Assembly: GCF_900176475.1 (NCBI RefSeq)
Contig: NZ_FWXX01000001.1
Coordinates: 806,001-870,000, forward strand
Length of the DNA: 64,000 nt
Origin: Tropicibacter naphthalenivorans
GTDB taxonomy: Bacteria > Pseudomonadota > Alphaproteobacteria > Rhodobacterales > Rhodobacteraceae
Reading direction: 5' to 3'
Positions 1 to 8,890 of the stretch are shown here, piece after piece. The notes under the pieces were generated by a model. That model saw nothing but the letters and a program-made list of their open reading frames with translations. It did no database searches and was not told where the DNA came from. Position 1 is the stretch's first letter. Every line of letters begins with the position of its first letter. The translations under genes were made by a program, and so were the position numbers.

Positions 1-1
1 T

Positions 2-598
2 GACGCCAGCCTCAACTTCTTCCACAACCTGATTGCGGTGGATGGTCCGGCGAAGAAGGCGACCTTCAAAGTGGCCAAGCCCGACACCGAGGCGACCGAA
101 ATCACCGTCGATTTCGACATGATGCACGTCTGCCCGCCGCAGACCGCGCCCGATTTCATCCGCGTCTCGCCGCTGGCTGACGCTGCGGGCTGGATCGACG
201 TCGACCAAAGCACCCTGCGCCACAAGACCTACGACAACGTCTGGTCGTTGGGCGACGTGATGAACGCGCCGAACGCGAAAACCGCCGCGGCGGCTCGGAT
301 GCAGGCGCCGGTCGTGGCCGAGAACGTCGTGGCCGACATCAACGGCGGTGCGCCGGTGGCAGTGTACAACGGCTATGGCTCCTGCCCGCTGACGGTGGAA
401 CGCGGCAAGATCGTGCTGGCCGAGTTCGGCTATGGCGGCACGCTGCTGCCATCCTTCCCAAAGTGGTTCATCGACGGCACCAAACCGACCCGCGCCGCTT
501 GGCTGCTCAAGGAACAGATCCTGCCGCCGATCTACTGGAAAGCCATGCTGCGCGGCCGTGAATGGATGGCCACGCCGGAAAAGGTCTCGGCTGAGTAA
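2..598 (+). CDS. sqr: Sulfide:quinone oxidoreductase, C-terminal part (cut by window start)
   Basis: Flavoprotein that oxidises sulfide and passes the electrons to the quinone pool at the cytoplasmic membrane. The frame is open from base 2, so the 5' end and the N-terminal FAD-binding motif lie outside the window. What is visible is typical of the SQR C-terminus: the MMHVCPPQTAPDFI stretch, a second dinucleotide-fold segment (NVWSLGDVMNAPNAKTAAA) that contacts FAD, then a CPLTVERGK segment and an amphipathic membrane-binding tail (LLPSFPKWFIDGTKPTRAAW). The Cys in MHVCPP is in the position expected for a redox-active cysteine of this family. The gene ends in a strong terminator. The SulP permease downstream fits a role in sulfide/sulfite handling. 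The family call is firm; SQR type is not resolved. Confidence 0.88.
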   Translation, partial: DASLNFFHNLIAVDGPAKKATFKVAKPDTEATEITVDFDMMHVCPPQTAPDFIRVSPLADAAGWIDVDQSTLRHKTYDNVWSLGDVMNAPNAKTAAAARMQAPVVAENVVADINGGAPVAVYNGYGSCPLTVERGKIVLAEFGYGGTLLPSFPKWFIDGTKPTRAAWLLKEQILPPIYWKAMLRGREWMATPEKVSAE

Positions 599-614
599 GC
601 CATATACGAAATCG

Positions 615-647
615 AAAGGCCGGGCGGATAGAAAAGCCCGGCCTTTT
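615..647 (+). terminator. Intrinsic terminator after sqr
   Basis: An 11-bp perfect stem (AAAGGCCGGGC at 615-625 with GCCCGGCCTTT at 636-646), a 10-nt loop and a short T run, starting 17 nt after the sqr stop codon. It separates sqr from the SulP gene, which therefore probably has its own promoter. Confidence 0.85.
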
Positions 648-677
648 CCATTCGGCGCGACACTCTGCCCTTTTCAA

Positions 678-693
678 ATTCCAAACACTGAAT
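678..693. promoter_or_regulatory. ATTC-N8-GAAT palindrome upstream of the SulP gene
   Basis: The intergenic sequence holds ATTC, eight bases, then GAAT, followed at once by an AT-rich TATATAAG stretch that could be a -10 region. ATTC-N8-GAAT is an ArsR-family operator type; from memory it is the one described for the sulfide-responsive repressor SqrR in Rhodobacter. Its place between sqr and sulP fits. No regulator gene is in the window, so binding is inferred. Confidence 0.5.
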
Positions 694-757
694 ATATAAG
701 GCGCAGAATGTGCGAATCCGGTGAAGCTTCTCACCGCCGAGATGTCAGGACACACCC

Positions 758-2509
758 ATGAAAAGCCCTCGTCTGACGGCTGCCAGTCTAAAGCAGTATT
801 TCCCCATCCTTGACTGGATGAAAACCTATGACCGCGACACCGCCACGTCGGATATCGTGGCCGCCGTGATCGTGACGATCATGCTGATCCCGCAATCGCT
901 GGCCTATGCCTTGCTCGCCGGGTTGCCCGCCGAGATGGGGCTTTATGCCTCGATCGCGCCGCTGATGATGTACGCGATCTTTGGCACCTCGCGGGCGCTG
1001 GCCGTTGGCCCGGTGGCCGTGGTGTCGCTGATGACCGCCGCTGCCATTGGCAACCTTGGCCTGACCGACCCGATGCAGATCGCGCTGGCCGCCGGGACGC
1101 TGGCCTTTATTTCCGGCGCGATGCTGACCGTCATGGGCGTGTTCAAGCTGGGTTTTCTGGCGAACTTTCTGTCTCACCCGGTGATCGCAGGCTTTATCAC
1201 CGCGTCGGGCGTGCTGATCGCCATGTCGCAACTGAAGCATATCTTTGGGATCGAGGCGGGCGGCCACACCATCATCCACCTGATCGAATCGCTGCTGGAG
1301 CATCAAGAGCAGACCAACATCATCACGATGTTCATCGGCTTTAGCGCCGTTGGCTTCCTGTTCTGGGTGCGCAAGGGCCTGAAACCGCTGCTCATGAGCT
1401 TTGGCCTCAGCCCGCGGATGGCCGACATCGGCGCCAAGGCCGGCCCGGTGGCCGCCGTTGTGGTCACCGTTCTGGCGACCTGGATCTTTGGTCTGAACGA
1501 CAAGGGCGTCAAGATCGTCGGCGAAGTGCCCATGGGCCTGCCCCCGATCACCATGCCCAGCCTGTCGCCCGACCTGTGGTCCGAGCTGTTCATGTCGGCG
1601 CTGCTGATCTCTATCATCGGCTTTGTGGAGTCGGTTTCCGTCGCGCAAACCTTGGCCGCCAAACGCCGCCAGCGCATCTCGCCCGACCAGGAATTGATCG
1701 GCCTGGGCATGTCGAACGTCGGCTCTTCGCTGTCTGGGGGCTTTCCGGTGACGGGCGGGTTCTCGCGCTCGGTGGTCAACTTTGACGCGGGCGCGGTGAC
1801 CCCGGCTGCGGGCGCCTTTACCGCCGTGGGCATCCTGATCGCGACGCTGCTGCTGACGCCGCTGCTGTACTTTCTCCCCAAGGCGACGCTAGCCGCGACC
1901 ATCATCGTCGCCGTCCTCAGCCTTGTGGATTTCTCGATCCTGACCAAGGCGTGGGGCTATTCCAAGGTGGACTTTGCCGCCGTCGCCGCGACCATTTTCC
2001 TGACGCTGGGCTTTGGCGTCGAGGTAGGCGTGTCCGCCGGGGTGCTGCTGTCGATTGGCCTGCACCTGTACCACACCTCGCGCCCGCACGTGGCAGAGGT
2101 CGGTTTGGTCCCCGGCACGCAGCACTTTCGCAACATCCATCGCCACAAGGTGGAAACCCACCCCGAGCTGGTGACCCTGCGTGTGGACGAGGCGCTGTAT
2201 TTCGCCAACGCCCGCTTTCTTGAGGATTACGTGCTGAACCGCGTGACCTGCGATGAGCCGCTGAAACACGTCGTCCTGATGTGCCCCGCGGTGAACGAAA
2301 TCGACATGAGCGCGCTGGAGGCCTTGGAAGAGCTGAACCGCCGCCTCGAGGAAATGGGCATCACCCTGCACATGTCCGAGGTCAAAGGCCCGGTGATGGA
2401 CCGCCTGCAACGCTCGCACTTTTTGCACGAGCTGACCGGCGAGGTGTTCCTGTCGCAGTATGACGCTTGGGCGAAACTCACCCAAGCCGACCTGCGGGCC
2501 GCCTCATAG
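758..2509 (+). CDS. SulP-family anion (sulfate/sulfite) permease with STAS domain
   Basis: Inner-membrane anion transporter of the SulP (SLC26) family, 583 aa. The N-terminus carries the transmembrane core with the family signature around PQSLAYALLAGLPAEMGLYAS (about residues 45-65), followed by many hydrophobic helices up to about residue 430. The last 140 residues are a cytoplasmic STAS domain (HVVLMCPAVNEIDMSALEAL). The substrate cannot be read from sequence: sulfate, sulfite, bicarbonate and other anions are all known in the family. Next to sqr, and behind a possible SqrR-type operator, export of sulfur-oxidation products or sulfate uptake is plausible. The stop codon overlaps the end of the convergent phosphoesterase gene by a few bases. 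Confidence 0.9.
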   Translation: MKSPRLTAASLKQYFPILDWMKTYDRDTATSDIVAAVIVTIMLIPQSLAYALLAGLPAEMGLYASIAPLMMYAIFGTSRALAVGPVAVVSLMTAAAIGNLGLTDPMQIALAAGTLAFISGAMLTVMGVFKLGFLANFLSHPVIAGFITASGVLIAMSQLKHIFGIEAGGHTIIHLIESLLEHQEQTNIITMFIGFSAVGFLFWVRKGLKPLLMSFGLSPRMADIGAKAGPVAAVVVTVLATWIFGLNDKGVKIVGEVPMGLPPITMPSLSPDLWSELFMSALLISIIGFVESVSVAQTLAAKRRQRISPDQELIGLGMSNVGSSLSGGFPVTGGFSRSVVNFDAGAVTPAAGAFTAVGILIATLLLTPLLYFLPKATLAATIIVAVLSLVDFSILTKAWGYSKVDFAAVAATIFLTLGFGVEVGVSAGVLLSIGLHLYHTSRPHVAEVGLVPGTQHFRNIHRHKVETHPELVTLRVDEALYFANARFLEDYVLNRVTCDEPLKHVVLMCPAVNEIDMSALEALEELNRRLEEMGITLHMSEVKGPVMDRLQRSHFLHELTGEVFLSQYDAWAKLTQADLRAAS

Positions 2510-3274
2510 GGCCACGCGCCCCTCGGGGCTGAGGGTAAAGGTCTCGCCCCCTTCGAAAACCGCAACGGTGGCGGGCCGTCCATAGCCCGCCCCGCTGTCC
2601 AGATTGATCCGGTTGATCGTGCGCTCGGGCGCGTCCAGCGCCGTGTGACCGTGGACGATCATCGCGCCGTAACTGCGGGTATCACTCAGGAAGGGCTCAC
2701 GGATCCACATCAGGTCTTCGGGGTCTTGCATCCCCAGGGGCACGCCGGGGCGGATGCCTGCGTGCACCAGGATATACCCATCCTCTTCGTGGTACAGTTT
2801 GGCCTGCCCCAGAAAATCCTTGTGGCGCTGCGGGATCGCCTCCTGCGCGGCGGCGACCAAGGCCTGCAAAACCGCTTCCGGCGCAGGTTCCATCCCGTAA
2901 TCGGTCATCTTGCCGCCACCCAGCGACGCCAAAAGCCCGTCCGCATCAAAGTAGGACCCCAATGTATCCGGCCCGCCCAGCCGCTCGTGCAACCACAGCT
3001 TGCCCGACAGGATATGCGCGTCCGACGTCTCGCCATCTTCAAGAAACCGCTCGAACATCCGGTCGTGGTTGCCTTTGAGGAAAACCCAGTCGCGCCCCGC
3101 GTCCAAACCTTGCAAAAACCGCTCGATCACCCCGCGCGAGTCCGGCCCGCGATCAACATAATCCCCGAGGAACACGACGCGCGCCTCGGCGCCCCTGTCC
3201 GCCTCGATCAAGTCCAGCACCCGGTCAAGCTGGGTCAAATGGCCGTGGATGTCGCCGACTGCGTAAAATGTCAT
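2504..3274 (-). CDS. Calcineurin-like metallophosphoesterase (Ser/Thr phosphatase or diadenosine-tetraphosphatase type)
   Basis: A 256-aa cytoplasmic metal-dependent phosphoesterase. The metal-binding motifs of the PPP superfamily are all present and in order: GDIHGH near residue 7, GDYVDRGPDS near 50, GNHD near 80, then later histidines (LVHAGIRPG, IVHGHTA). I chose the ATG at 3274 because an AGGAGAG ribosome site precedes it and the GDIHG motif then lies at the usual distance from the N-terminus; an upstream in-frame start would add a 34-residue low-quality extension. Members hydrolyse Ap4A or phosphoproteins; the sequence does not settle which. It lies downstream of serA on the same strand with a 124-bp gap. 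Confidence 0.85.
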   Translation of the reverse strand: MTFYAVGDIHGHLTQLDRVLDLIEADRGAEARVVFLGDYVDRGPDSRGVIERFLQGLDAGRDWVFLKGNHDRMFERFLEDGETSDAHILSGKLWLHERLGGPDTLGSYFDADGLLASLGGGKMTDYGMEPAPEAVLQALVAAAQEAIPQRHKDFLGQAKLYHEEDGYILVHAGIRPGVPLGMQDPEDLMWIREPFLSDTRSYGAMIVHGHTALDAPERTINRINLDSGAGYGRPATVAVFEGGETFTLSPEGRVAL

Positions 3275-3398
3275 GGGGGCTCTCCTGTTCGCTGCTCTCT
3301 GGCTAGCCCATGCCGCAGCGCCGCGAAACCCCCGCGCAAAAGAAACGCGCCGCCCTGTTCCCAAGGCGACGCGCAAAAATTTCCGATAGACGAACGGC

Positions 3399-4994
3399 TT
3401 AGACGTCGAAGGCCAGCGGCTTGATCTGCTTGAACAGGCCCGACGCCTTGAGATCGTCCAGCGCCGCCGCCGGGATCACGTCATCGACATACAGCAGCGC
3501 GATGGCCTCGCCCTTGGCTTCCTTGCGACCGAGGGTAAAGTTCGCGATGTTCACCCCGTGCTTGCCCATGGTCTGGCCAAGCGTACCGATGATGCCCGGC
3601 ACGTCTTCGTTGGTGGTGTAGACCATGTGTGCGCCGACCTCGGCGTCGATGTTGATGCCCTTGATCTGGATAAAGCGCGGCTTGCCATCCGAGAACACGG
3701 TGCCGGCAATCGAGCGCTCGCGCGTCGGGGTCTTGACGGTGACCTTGACGTAGCCTTCGAACGCGCCGGACTGCGCCTGATTGGTGGTCGATATCTTGAT
3801 GCCGCGCTCTTTGGCGATCAGCGGCGCGGACACCATGTTCACGTCGGGGTTGATCGACTTCATGATACCAGCGATGAGCGAGCAGTTCAGCGCCTCAAGG
3901 TTCATGGTCGACGCTTCGCCGTCGTACAGGATGTTGATCGCGTTGATCGGCTCATCGTCGGTCATCTGGCCGATGAAGTTGCCCAGATGCTCGGACAGCT
4001 TGATCCACGGGCCCATGACCTTGGCCTCTTCGGCGGTCACGGACGGCATGTTCAGCGCGTTTTCCACGGCGCCGGTCAGCAGGTAGTTCGACATCTGGTC
4101 GGCCACCTGCAACGCGACGTTTTCCTGCGCTTCGGTGGTCGACGCGCCCAGGTGCGGGGTGCAGACAACGTTGGGCAGGTTGAACAGCGGGTTTTCGGTC
4201 GCCGGTTCCTCGGCGAAAACGTCGAAGGCCGCGCCAGCCACGTGGCCGGATTTCAGCAGCTCGGCCAGCGCCTCTTCGTCCACCAGACCGCCGCGGGCAC
4301 AGTTGATGATGCGCACGCCTTTCTTGGTCTTTTCAAGGTTCTCCTTGGACAGGATGTTGCGGGTGCCATCGGTCAGCGGCACGTGCAGGGTGATGAAATC
4401 GGCGCGGGTCAGCAGCTCATCCAGCTCGACCTTTTCCACCTTCATCTTCTCGGCCTTCTCTTCCGACAGGAAGGGATCGTAGGCCACAACCTTCATCTTG
4501 AGACCAAGCGCGCGGTCGCAGACGATGCCGCCAATGTTGCCCGCGCCGATGACGCCAAGCGTCTTGCCGGTCAGCTCGACGCCCATGAACTTGGACTTTT
4601 CCCACTTGCCCGCGTGGGTCGACGCCGACGCCTCGGGGATCTGGCGCGCCACGGCGAACATCATCGCGATGGCGTGCTCGGCGGTGGTGATCATGTTGCC
4701 AAAGGGCGTGTTCATCACGATCACGCCTTTCTTGGACGAGGCTTCCTTGTCGACGTTGTCGGTGCCGATGCCCGCGCGGCCCACAACCTTGAGGTTGGTG
4801 GCGTGCTCCAGCAGGGACGGCGTGACCTTGGTCGCGGAACGGATCGCCAGACCGTCATACTTGCCGATCACCTCGGCGAGCTTTTCCTTGTCCTTGCCCA
4901 GCTCGGGCATGAAATCGACGTCGATGCCGCGATCGCGAAAGATCTGAACGGCGGTTTCGGAGAGTTTGTCAGAGACGAGAACTTTGGGGGCCAT
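3399..4994 (-). CDS. serA: D-3-phosphoglycerate dehydrogenase
   Basis: First committed step of serine synthesis: oxidises 3-phosphoglycerate to 3-phosphohydroxypyruvate with NAD+. The 531-aa protein is the long form: substrate-binding halves around a Rossmann fold (GVIGAGNIGG), the catalytic arginine in NCARGGLVDEEAL, the catalytic histidine in CTPHLGASTTEAQ, then the intervening (ASB) and ACT domains with the C-terminal TNEDVPGIIGTLG and GVNIANFTLGR segments. The ACT domain suggests allosteric control, classically by serine. The ATG at 4994 follows an AAGGACC ribosome site and gives the normal MAPKVLVSDKLS start. It lies 104 bp downstream of serC on the same strand, so the two may be co-transcribed. 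Confidence 0.97.
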   Translation of the reverse strand: MAPKVLVSDKLSETAVQIFRDRGIDVDFMPELGKDKEKLAEVIGKYDGLAIRSATKVTPSLLEHATNLKVVGRAGIGTDNVDKEASSKKGVIVMNTPFGNMITTAEHAIAMMFAVARQIPEASASTHAGKWEKSKFMGVELTGKTLGVIGAGNIGGIVCDRALGLKMKVVAYDPFLSEEKAEKMKVEKVELDELLTRADFITLHVPLTDGTRNILSKENLEKTKKGVRIINCARGGLVDEEALAELLKSGHVAGAAFDVFAEEPATENPLFNLPNVVCTPHLGASTTEAQENVALQVADQMSNYLLTGAVENALNMPSVTAEEAKVMGPWIKLSEHLGNFIGQMTDDEPINAINILYDGEASTMNLEALNCSLIAGIMKSINPDVNMVSAPLIAKERGIKISTTNQAQSGAFEGYVKVTVKTPTRERSIAGTVFSDGKPRFIQIKGINIDAEVGAHMVYTTNEDVPGIIGTLGQTMGKHGVNIANFTLGRKEAKGEAIALLYVDDVIPAAALDDLKASGLFKQIKPLAFDV

Positions 4995-5098
4995 CTGTCT
5001 GGTCCTTATGCAAAAGAGGGGGGTGGAGCGGGCCAAAAGGCCCACCCTGCAACAGTTCTATGGGGAGTGTCAGCGGGCGCGCGGCCCGCCGCAAAAGC

Positions 5099-6244
5099 TT
5101 AGGCTTGCTCGGCGATGCAGGCTTCGAACGCCCACTTGAGCCACAGCGTCAACGCTTCGACATCAGCGGCCTCGATGGTGGCACCGCACCAGATGCGCAG
5201 GCCCGCCGGGGCGTCGCGATAGGCACCGATGTCATAGGCGGCGTTGTAGTCTTCGAGCTTTTTAGCCACGGCCTTGGCAAAGGCAGCGCCGTCCTTGATG
5301 CGCTCGTCGGTGAACTTGAGGCACACCGAGGTGTTCGAGCGCGTCGCCGGGTCAACCGCGAGGTTGTCGATCCAATCATGACGCTCGCAGAAGTCCCAGA
5401 TCACCTTGGCGTTGGTGTCGGCACGCTTCATCAGGCCAGCCAGACCGCCGACGCTGCGCGCCCAGTCCAGAGCCACGAGGTAATCCTCGACCGCCAGCAT
5501 GGACGGGGTGTTGATGGTCGCGCCGGTAAAGATGCCGTCGATCAGCTTGCCACCCTTGGTCAGGCGGAAGATTTTCGGCATCGGCCAGGCAGGGGTATAG
5601 CTTTCAAGGCGCTCGACCGCGCGCGGCGACAGGATGATCATCCCGTGCGCCGCTTCGCCGCCCATGACCTTCTGCCAAGAGAAGGTGGTCACGTCGAGCT
5701 TGTCCCACGGCAGGTCCTGCGCAAAGGCCGCCGAGGTGGCGTCACAGATGGTCAGGCCTTCGCGGTCCGCGGGGATCACGTCGCCGGTGGGGACGCGCAC
5801 GCCAGAGGTGGTGCCGTTCCAGGTGAACACCACGTCGGTGTCGTAATCCAGCGCCGCCATGTCGACGATCTCGCCGTAACCGGCTTCCTTGACGTCGGCG
5901 TCGATTTTCAGCTGTTTGACGACATCGCTGACCCAGCCCGCGCCAAAGGATTCCCAAGCGACCATGGTCGCCTTGCGAGCGCCCAGCAGCGACCACATGG
6001 CCATTTCAACCGCGCCGGTGTCGGACGCGGGAACGATGCCAATCTTGTAGTCTGCGGGGATGCCCAGAACTTCGCGTGTGCCTTCGATGGCCGCTTTCAG
6101 CTTGTCCTTGCCGACCTTCGCACGGTGCGAGCGGCCAAGCGCTGCGTCAGACAGCAAGCCAAGTTCGAATGTGGGGATTTTGGCGCACGGGCCCGAGGAA
6201 AAACGCGGGTTTGCCGGCCGCGCGGCCGGATGATTCGTCGTCAT
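5099..6244 (-). CDS. serC: Phosphoserine aminotransferase
   Basis: Pyridoxal-phosphate enzyme of aminotransferase class V that converts 3-phosphohydroxypyruvate plus glutamate to phosphoserine. The 381-aa protein begins [20 protein letters not shown], the usual alphaproteobacterial start, and has the PLP lysine in [10 protein letters not shown]. The ATG at 6244 is preceded by a GGAAGG ribosome site. An in-frame extension to 6472 is open, but it runs through the leader RNA and is not credible. The start codon and ribosome site lie inside a perfect inverted repeat (see the leader at 6242-6307), which points to control of translation. Followed by serA. Confidence 0.96.
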   Translation of the reverse strand: MTTNHPAARPANPRFSSGPCAKIPTFELGLLSDAALGRSHRAKVGKDKLKAAIEGTREVLGIPADYKIGIVPASDTGAVEMAMWSLLGARKATMVAWESFGAGWVSDVVKQLKIDADVKEAGYGEIVDMAALDYDTDVVFTWNGTTSGVRVPTGDVIPADREGLTICDATSAAFAQDLPWDKLDVTTFSWQKVMGGEAAHGMIILSPRAVERLESYTPAWPMPKIFRLTKGGKLIDGIFTGATINTPSMLAVEDYLVALDWARSVGGLAGLMKRADTNAKVIWDFCERHDWIDNLAVDPATRSNTSVCLKFTDERIKDGAAFAKAVAKKLEDYNAAYDIGAYRDAPAGLRIWCGATIEAADVEALTLWLKWAFEACIAEQA

Positions 6245-6307
6245 ATCTGCTAACCTTCCAGATAGATGCCCTTCGTTGGGGAAGGGTGTCCCGTGGATGC
6301 AGATATG
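6242..6307 (-). ncRNA. serC leader: structured 5' UTR that can sequester the serC start codon (candidate serC RNA motif)
   Basis: On the minus strand the nine bases CATATCTGC (6307-6299) are the exact reverse complement of GCAGATATG (6250-6242), which ends in the serC ATG. Between them lies a 6-bp hairpin (CCCTTC / GAAGGG, 6286-6269), and the ribosome site GGAAGG (6259-6254) can instead pair with CCTTCC at 6285-6280. So both the start codon and the ribosome site have complementary partners upstream. A conserved 'serC motif' RNA has been described computationally upstream of serC-serA operons in alphaproteobacteria; I infer this is that element but cannot run a covariance model. Confidence 0.7.
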
Positions 6308-6413
6308 CGACTCGCCGCCCCGCAGCAAGTCGGAAAATTGGCCAGATGGGTCGCTTTTGCATTTTGCGACGCGCCAAATGGAGCAGATCGGAAACCTCGC
6401 CTTACAGGTGGGC

Positions 6414-6986
6414 CTAGAGGTTGGCCAAACCGCCGCGCACAAACTGCGTGGCCAGCTCTGCGTAGGCCTCACGCGACAGACCGCGCCCGGGCCGGTGCCA
6501 CATGTAAAACCAGTTGAGAATGCCGTAGACGCTCATGGTGGCGGCGCGCAGGCGGTCCCCTTCAAGCGCGGGTTGCTCGGCCCGCACCGCCTCGGCCATC
6601 AGGTGGACCAAACGGCGTTGCGTGGCGATCAGGGGTGTCTGCATCTCGGGCGGCAGGGCGCTGCGCAGCGCCTCGAGTTGCAGCTTGTGCTCGGCGTCGG
6701 CGTCCTCGTACTCCTCAAGGATGACCGAGATCAGAGCGCCCAAGCCCGCAGGCGCGGCCTCTTCGACCACCGCAAGCAGCGACGACAGATGCCCGTCGAG
6801 AATGTCGAACAGCAGCGCCTCTTTGCTGTCATGGTAGTGGTACAGCAACGCCTTGGAGACGCCGCACTCCTTCGCCGCCCCCGTCATAGAGGCGCGGTCA
6901 AACCCGTTGCGCGCGAAATAAGACGCCGCGCCCTTGCGCAGCGCCTGCCGCTTTTCGTCGTGATCCTTGGCGACCCCTCGTGCCAT
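6414..6986 (-). CDS. TetR-family regulator, probably of the phenylacetate genes
   Basis: A 190-aa one-component repressor. The N-terminal helix-turn-helix is clear ([39 protein letters not shown] split over about residues 20-60); the C-terminal ligand-binding half is divergent, as usual. I chose the ATG at 6986 with its GAGGAGGGA ribosome site over a GTG six codons upstream that lies inside that site. It follows paaK and paaI on the same strand. A GACCG-CT-CGGTC palindrome in the paaI-paaZ intergenic region is the kind of site such proteins bind. A PaaR-like role controlling these genes in response to phenylacetyl-CoA is inferred from position. Confidence 0.8.
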   Translation of the reverse strand: MARGVAKDHDEKRQALRKGAASYFARNGFDRASMTGAAKECGVSKALLYHYHDSKEALLFDILDGHLSSLLAVVEEAAPAGLGALISVILEEYEDADAEHKLQLEALRSALPPEMQTPLIATQRRLVHLMAEAVRAEQPALEGDRLRAATMSVYGILNWFYMWHRPGRGLSREAYAELATQFVRGGLANL

Positions 6987-7089
6987 ACGCGTTCCCTCCT
7001 CCACAGGCGTTGCGGGACGGTGGGTGGGGCGATGCTCGTCAGAGCGAGCGTCCGGCCGTCAGGCCGGCCCACACACCGCCCGCCATAGA

Positions 7090-8394
7090 TCACTCTTTGG
7101 GGCGATTGTCGACGATGCGCACCGCCTTGCCCTGTGACCGCGCCACCCCGCCGGGCAGCTCCACATCCACCTTGACCGTCACGCCGACCACCTGCTTGAC
7201 CTTCGCCGCCAACTCACGCCCAGCGCTCTCGGACGCGGACACCATCTCGGGCAAAGGCTCCACCTTTACTCGCATCTCGTCCTTGTGGCCGACGCGGTTC
7301 AGCTCCAGCTGGAAATGCGGGGCCAGCGCGGGCACCGCCATCAGCTGCTCTTCGATCTGCGTCGGAAAGACGTTCACCCCGCGCAGGATGATCATATCGT
7401 CCGACCGCCCCGTCACCTTTTCCATCCGCCGCATCGACCGCGCCGTCCCCGGCAGCAACCGCGTCAGATCGCGCGTGCGGTAGCGGATGATCGGAAACGC
7501 CTCCTTGGTCAGCGAGGTAAAGACCAGCTCCCCCAATTCGCCATCGGGCAAGACCTCCCCCGTTTCCGGGTCGATGATCTCGGGGTAAAAGTGATCCTCC
7601 CAGATGTGCAGGCCATCCTTGGTCTCGACACACTCGTTCGCCACCCCCGGCCCCATCACCTCGGACAGACCGTAAATATCCACCGCGTGCATATCAAAGG
7701 CGTCCTCGATCTCGCGCCGCATGGCGTTGGTCCAAGGCTCGGCGCCAAAAATCCCCACCTTCAGCGGGCTTTTGCGCGGGTCCAATCCCTGCTCGGCGTA
7801 TTCGTCGATGATCGACAGCGCATAGGACGGCGTCACCGTGATCCCGGTCGCGCCGAAATCCTCGATCAAGCGGACCTGCCGCTGGGTCATCCCGCCGGAA
7901 ATCGGCACCGTCGACAGCCCCAGCTTGTCCGCGCCAAGGTGGATCCCCAGCCCGCCGGTAAACAGCCCATAGCCATAGGCGTTGTGCAGCACATCGCCCT
8001 CGCGCAGGCCCGCCGCCCGCAAAGACCGCGCCACCACGCTGGCCCATGTGTCCAGATCGCGCGCGGTATAGCCCACCACCGTCGGCTGCCCCGTCGTCCC
8101 CGAAGAGGCGTGGATCCGCTTCACCTGCGCCCGCGGCACCGCAAACATCCCAAAGGGGTAGTTGTCCCGCAGGTCGGTCTTGACCGTGAACGGGAACTTG
8201 GCCAGATCCGCCAGGCTGTGCAGATCGTCCGGGTGCACCCCGGCGGCGTCAAAGCTGGCCTGATAGTGGGGCACATTGTCATAGGCATGACGCAGCGACC
8301 ATTTCATGTGCTCCAGCTGCACGGCGGCGATCTCATCGCGCGAGGCGATCTCGATCGGGTCAAGGCTCTCTCGGCGCGGGGTCAAATCTTCCAT
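7090..8394 (-). CDS. paaK: Phenylacetate-CoA ligase
   Basis: Activates phenylacetate to phenylacetyl-CoA at the expense of ATP, the entry step of the aerobic hybrid phenylacetate pathway. The 434-aa protein has the AMP-binding signature SSGTTGQPTVVGYT, the GAEPW and YGLSEVMGPGVA motifs, the RYRTRDLTRLLPG segment and the C-terminal GRSDDMIILRGVNVFP motif with the GK-type region near the end. Length and motif order match PaaK. Ribosome site GAGGGAGG. It lies 26 bp downstream of paaI and is followed by the TetR regulator, so the three probably form one transcript. Confidence 0.95.
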   Translation of the reverse strand: MEDLTPRRESLDPIEIASRDEIAAVQLEHMKWSLRHAYDNVPHYQASFDAAGVHPDDLHSLADLAKFPFTVKTDLRDNYPFGMFAVPRAQVKRIHASSGTTGQPTVVGYTARDLDTWASVVARSLRAAGLREGDVLHNAYGYGLFTGGLGIHLGADKLGLSTVPISGGMTQRQVRLIEDFGATGITVTPSYALSIIDEYAEQGLDPRKSPLKVGIFGAEPWTNAMRREIEDAFDMHAVDIYGLSEVMGPGVANECVETKDGLHIWEDHFYPEIIDPETGEVLPDGELGELVFTSLTKEAFPIIRYRTRDLTRLLPGTARSMRRMEKVTGRSDDMIILRGVNVFPTQIEEQLMAVPALAPHFQLELNRVGHKDEMRVKVEPLPEMVSASESAGRELAAKVKQVVGVTVKVDVELPGGVARSQGKAVRIVDNRPKE

Positions 8395-8420
8395 GGTCGT
8401 CCTCCCTCAGGCATCTTTCC

Positions 8421-8852
8421 TTAGGCGTCTTCGTCGAACAAGGTGCCGCGCACGGTCCGCGACAGCCCCCGCATAAGGGCCACTTGGCGCCCGTCTTCGC
8501 CCGTCACGGTCACGTCATAGGTGCCCGAGCGCCCCGCCTTGGCGGTTTCGACGCAGGTCGCGACCAGACGCTCCCCCGGCTGACCGGGGGCCAGAAAGGT
8601 GATCTGATTCTGCTGCGCCACCGTCGACTGGTTGTAGGAATTACACGCAAAGGCAAAGGCCGAATCCGCCAGCGTAAAGATGAACCCGCCGTGGCAAATC
8701 CGATGCCCGTTCAGCATCCACTCGGCCACCTCCATCGACAGCACCGCGCGCCCCGGCGCGATCTCGTCGATCCGCATCCCCATATGCGCGCTGGCCGCAT
8801 CGCCCTGCCATAGCGCCTTTGCCGATGCCTCGGCCCGCTGTTGTGGTGTCAT
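8421..8852 (-). CDS. paaI: Hydroxyphenylacetyl-CoA thioesterase
   Basis: Hotdog-fold thioesterase, 143 aa, that in the phenylacetate pathway hydrolyses dead-end CoA thioesters and frees CoA. The family pattern NGHRICHGGFIFTLADSAFAFACNSY (HGG plus the acidic residue four to five positions later) is present and the length is normal. A GGGAGGAT ribosome site precedes the ATG. It is the first gene of the leftward paaI-paaK-tetR unit and diverges from paaZ. Confidence 0.93.
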   Translation of the reverse strand: MTPQQRAEASAKALWQGDAASAHMGMRIDEIAPGRAVLSMEVAEWMLNGHRICHGGFIFTLADSAFAFACNSYNQSTVAQQNQITFLAPGQPGERLVATCVETAKAGRSGTYDVTVTGEDGRQVALMRGLSRTVRGTLFDEDA

Positions 8853-8890
8853 CTGCTTATCCTCCCTTGGCGCTCAAACTGCACAAACCC

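Noticed and set aside
5030-5043. Hairpin GGGCC-AAAA-GGCCC between serC and serA as a terminator
   Set aside because: The stem is only 5 bp and no adjacent T run follows on the minus strand; serC and serA are more likely co-transcribed.
7052-7067. CCGGCC-GTCA-GGCCGG palindrome between paaK and the TetR gene as a second TetR operator
   Set aside because: Its sequence does not resemble the GACCG-CT-CGGTC site, and it lies within an apparent single transcript; a stable RNA hairpin is as likely.
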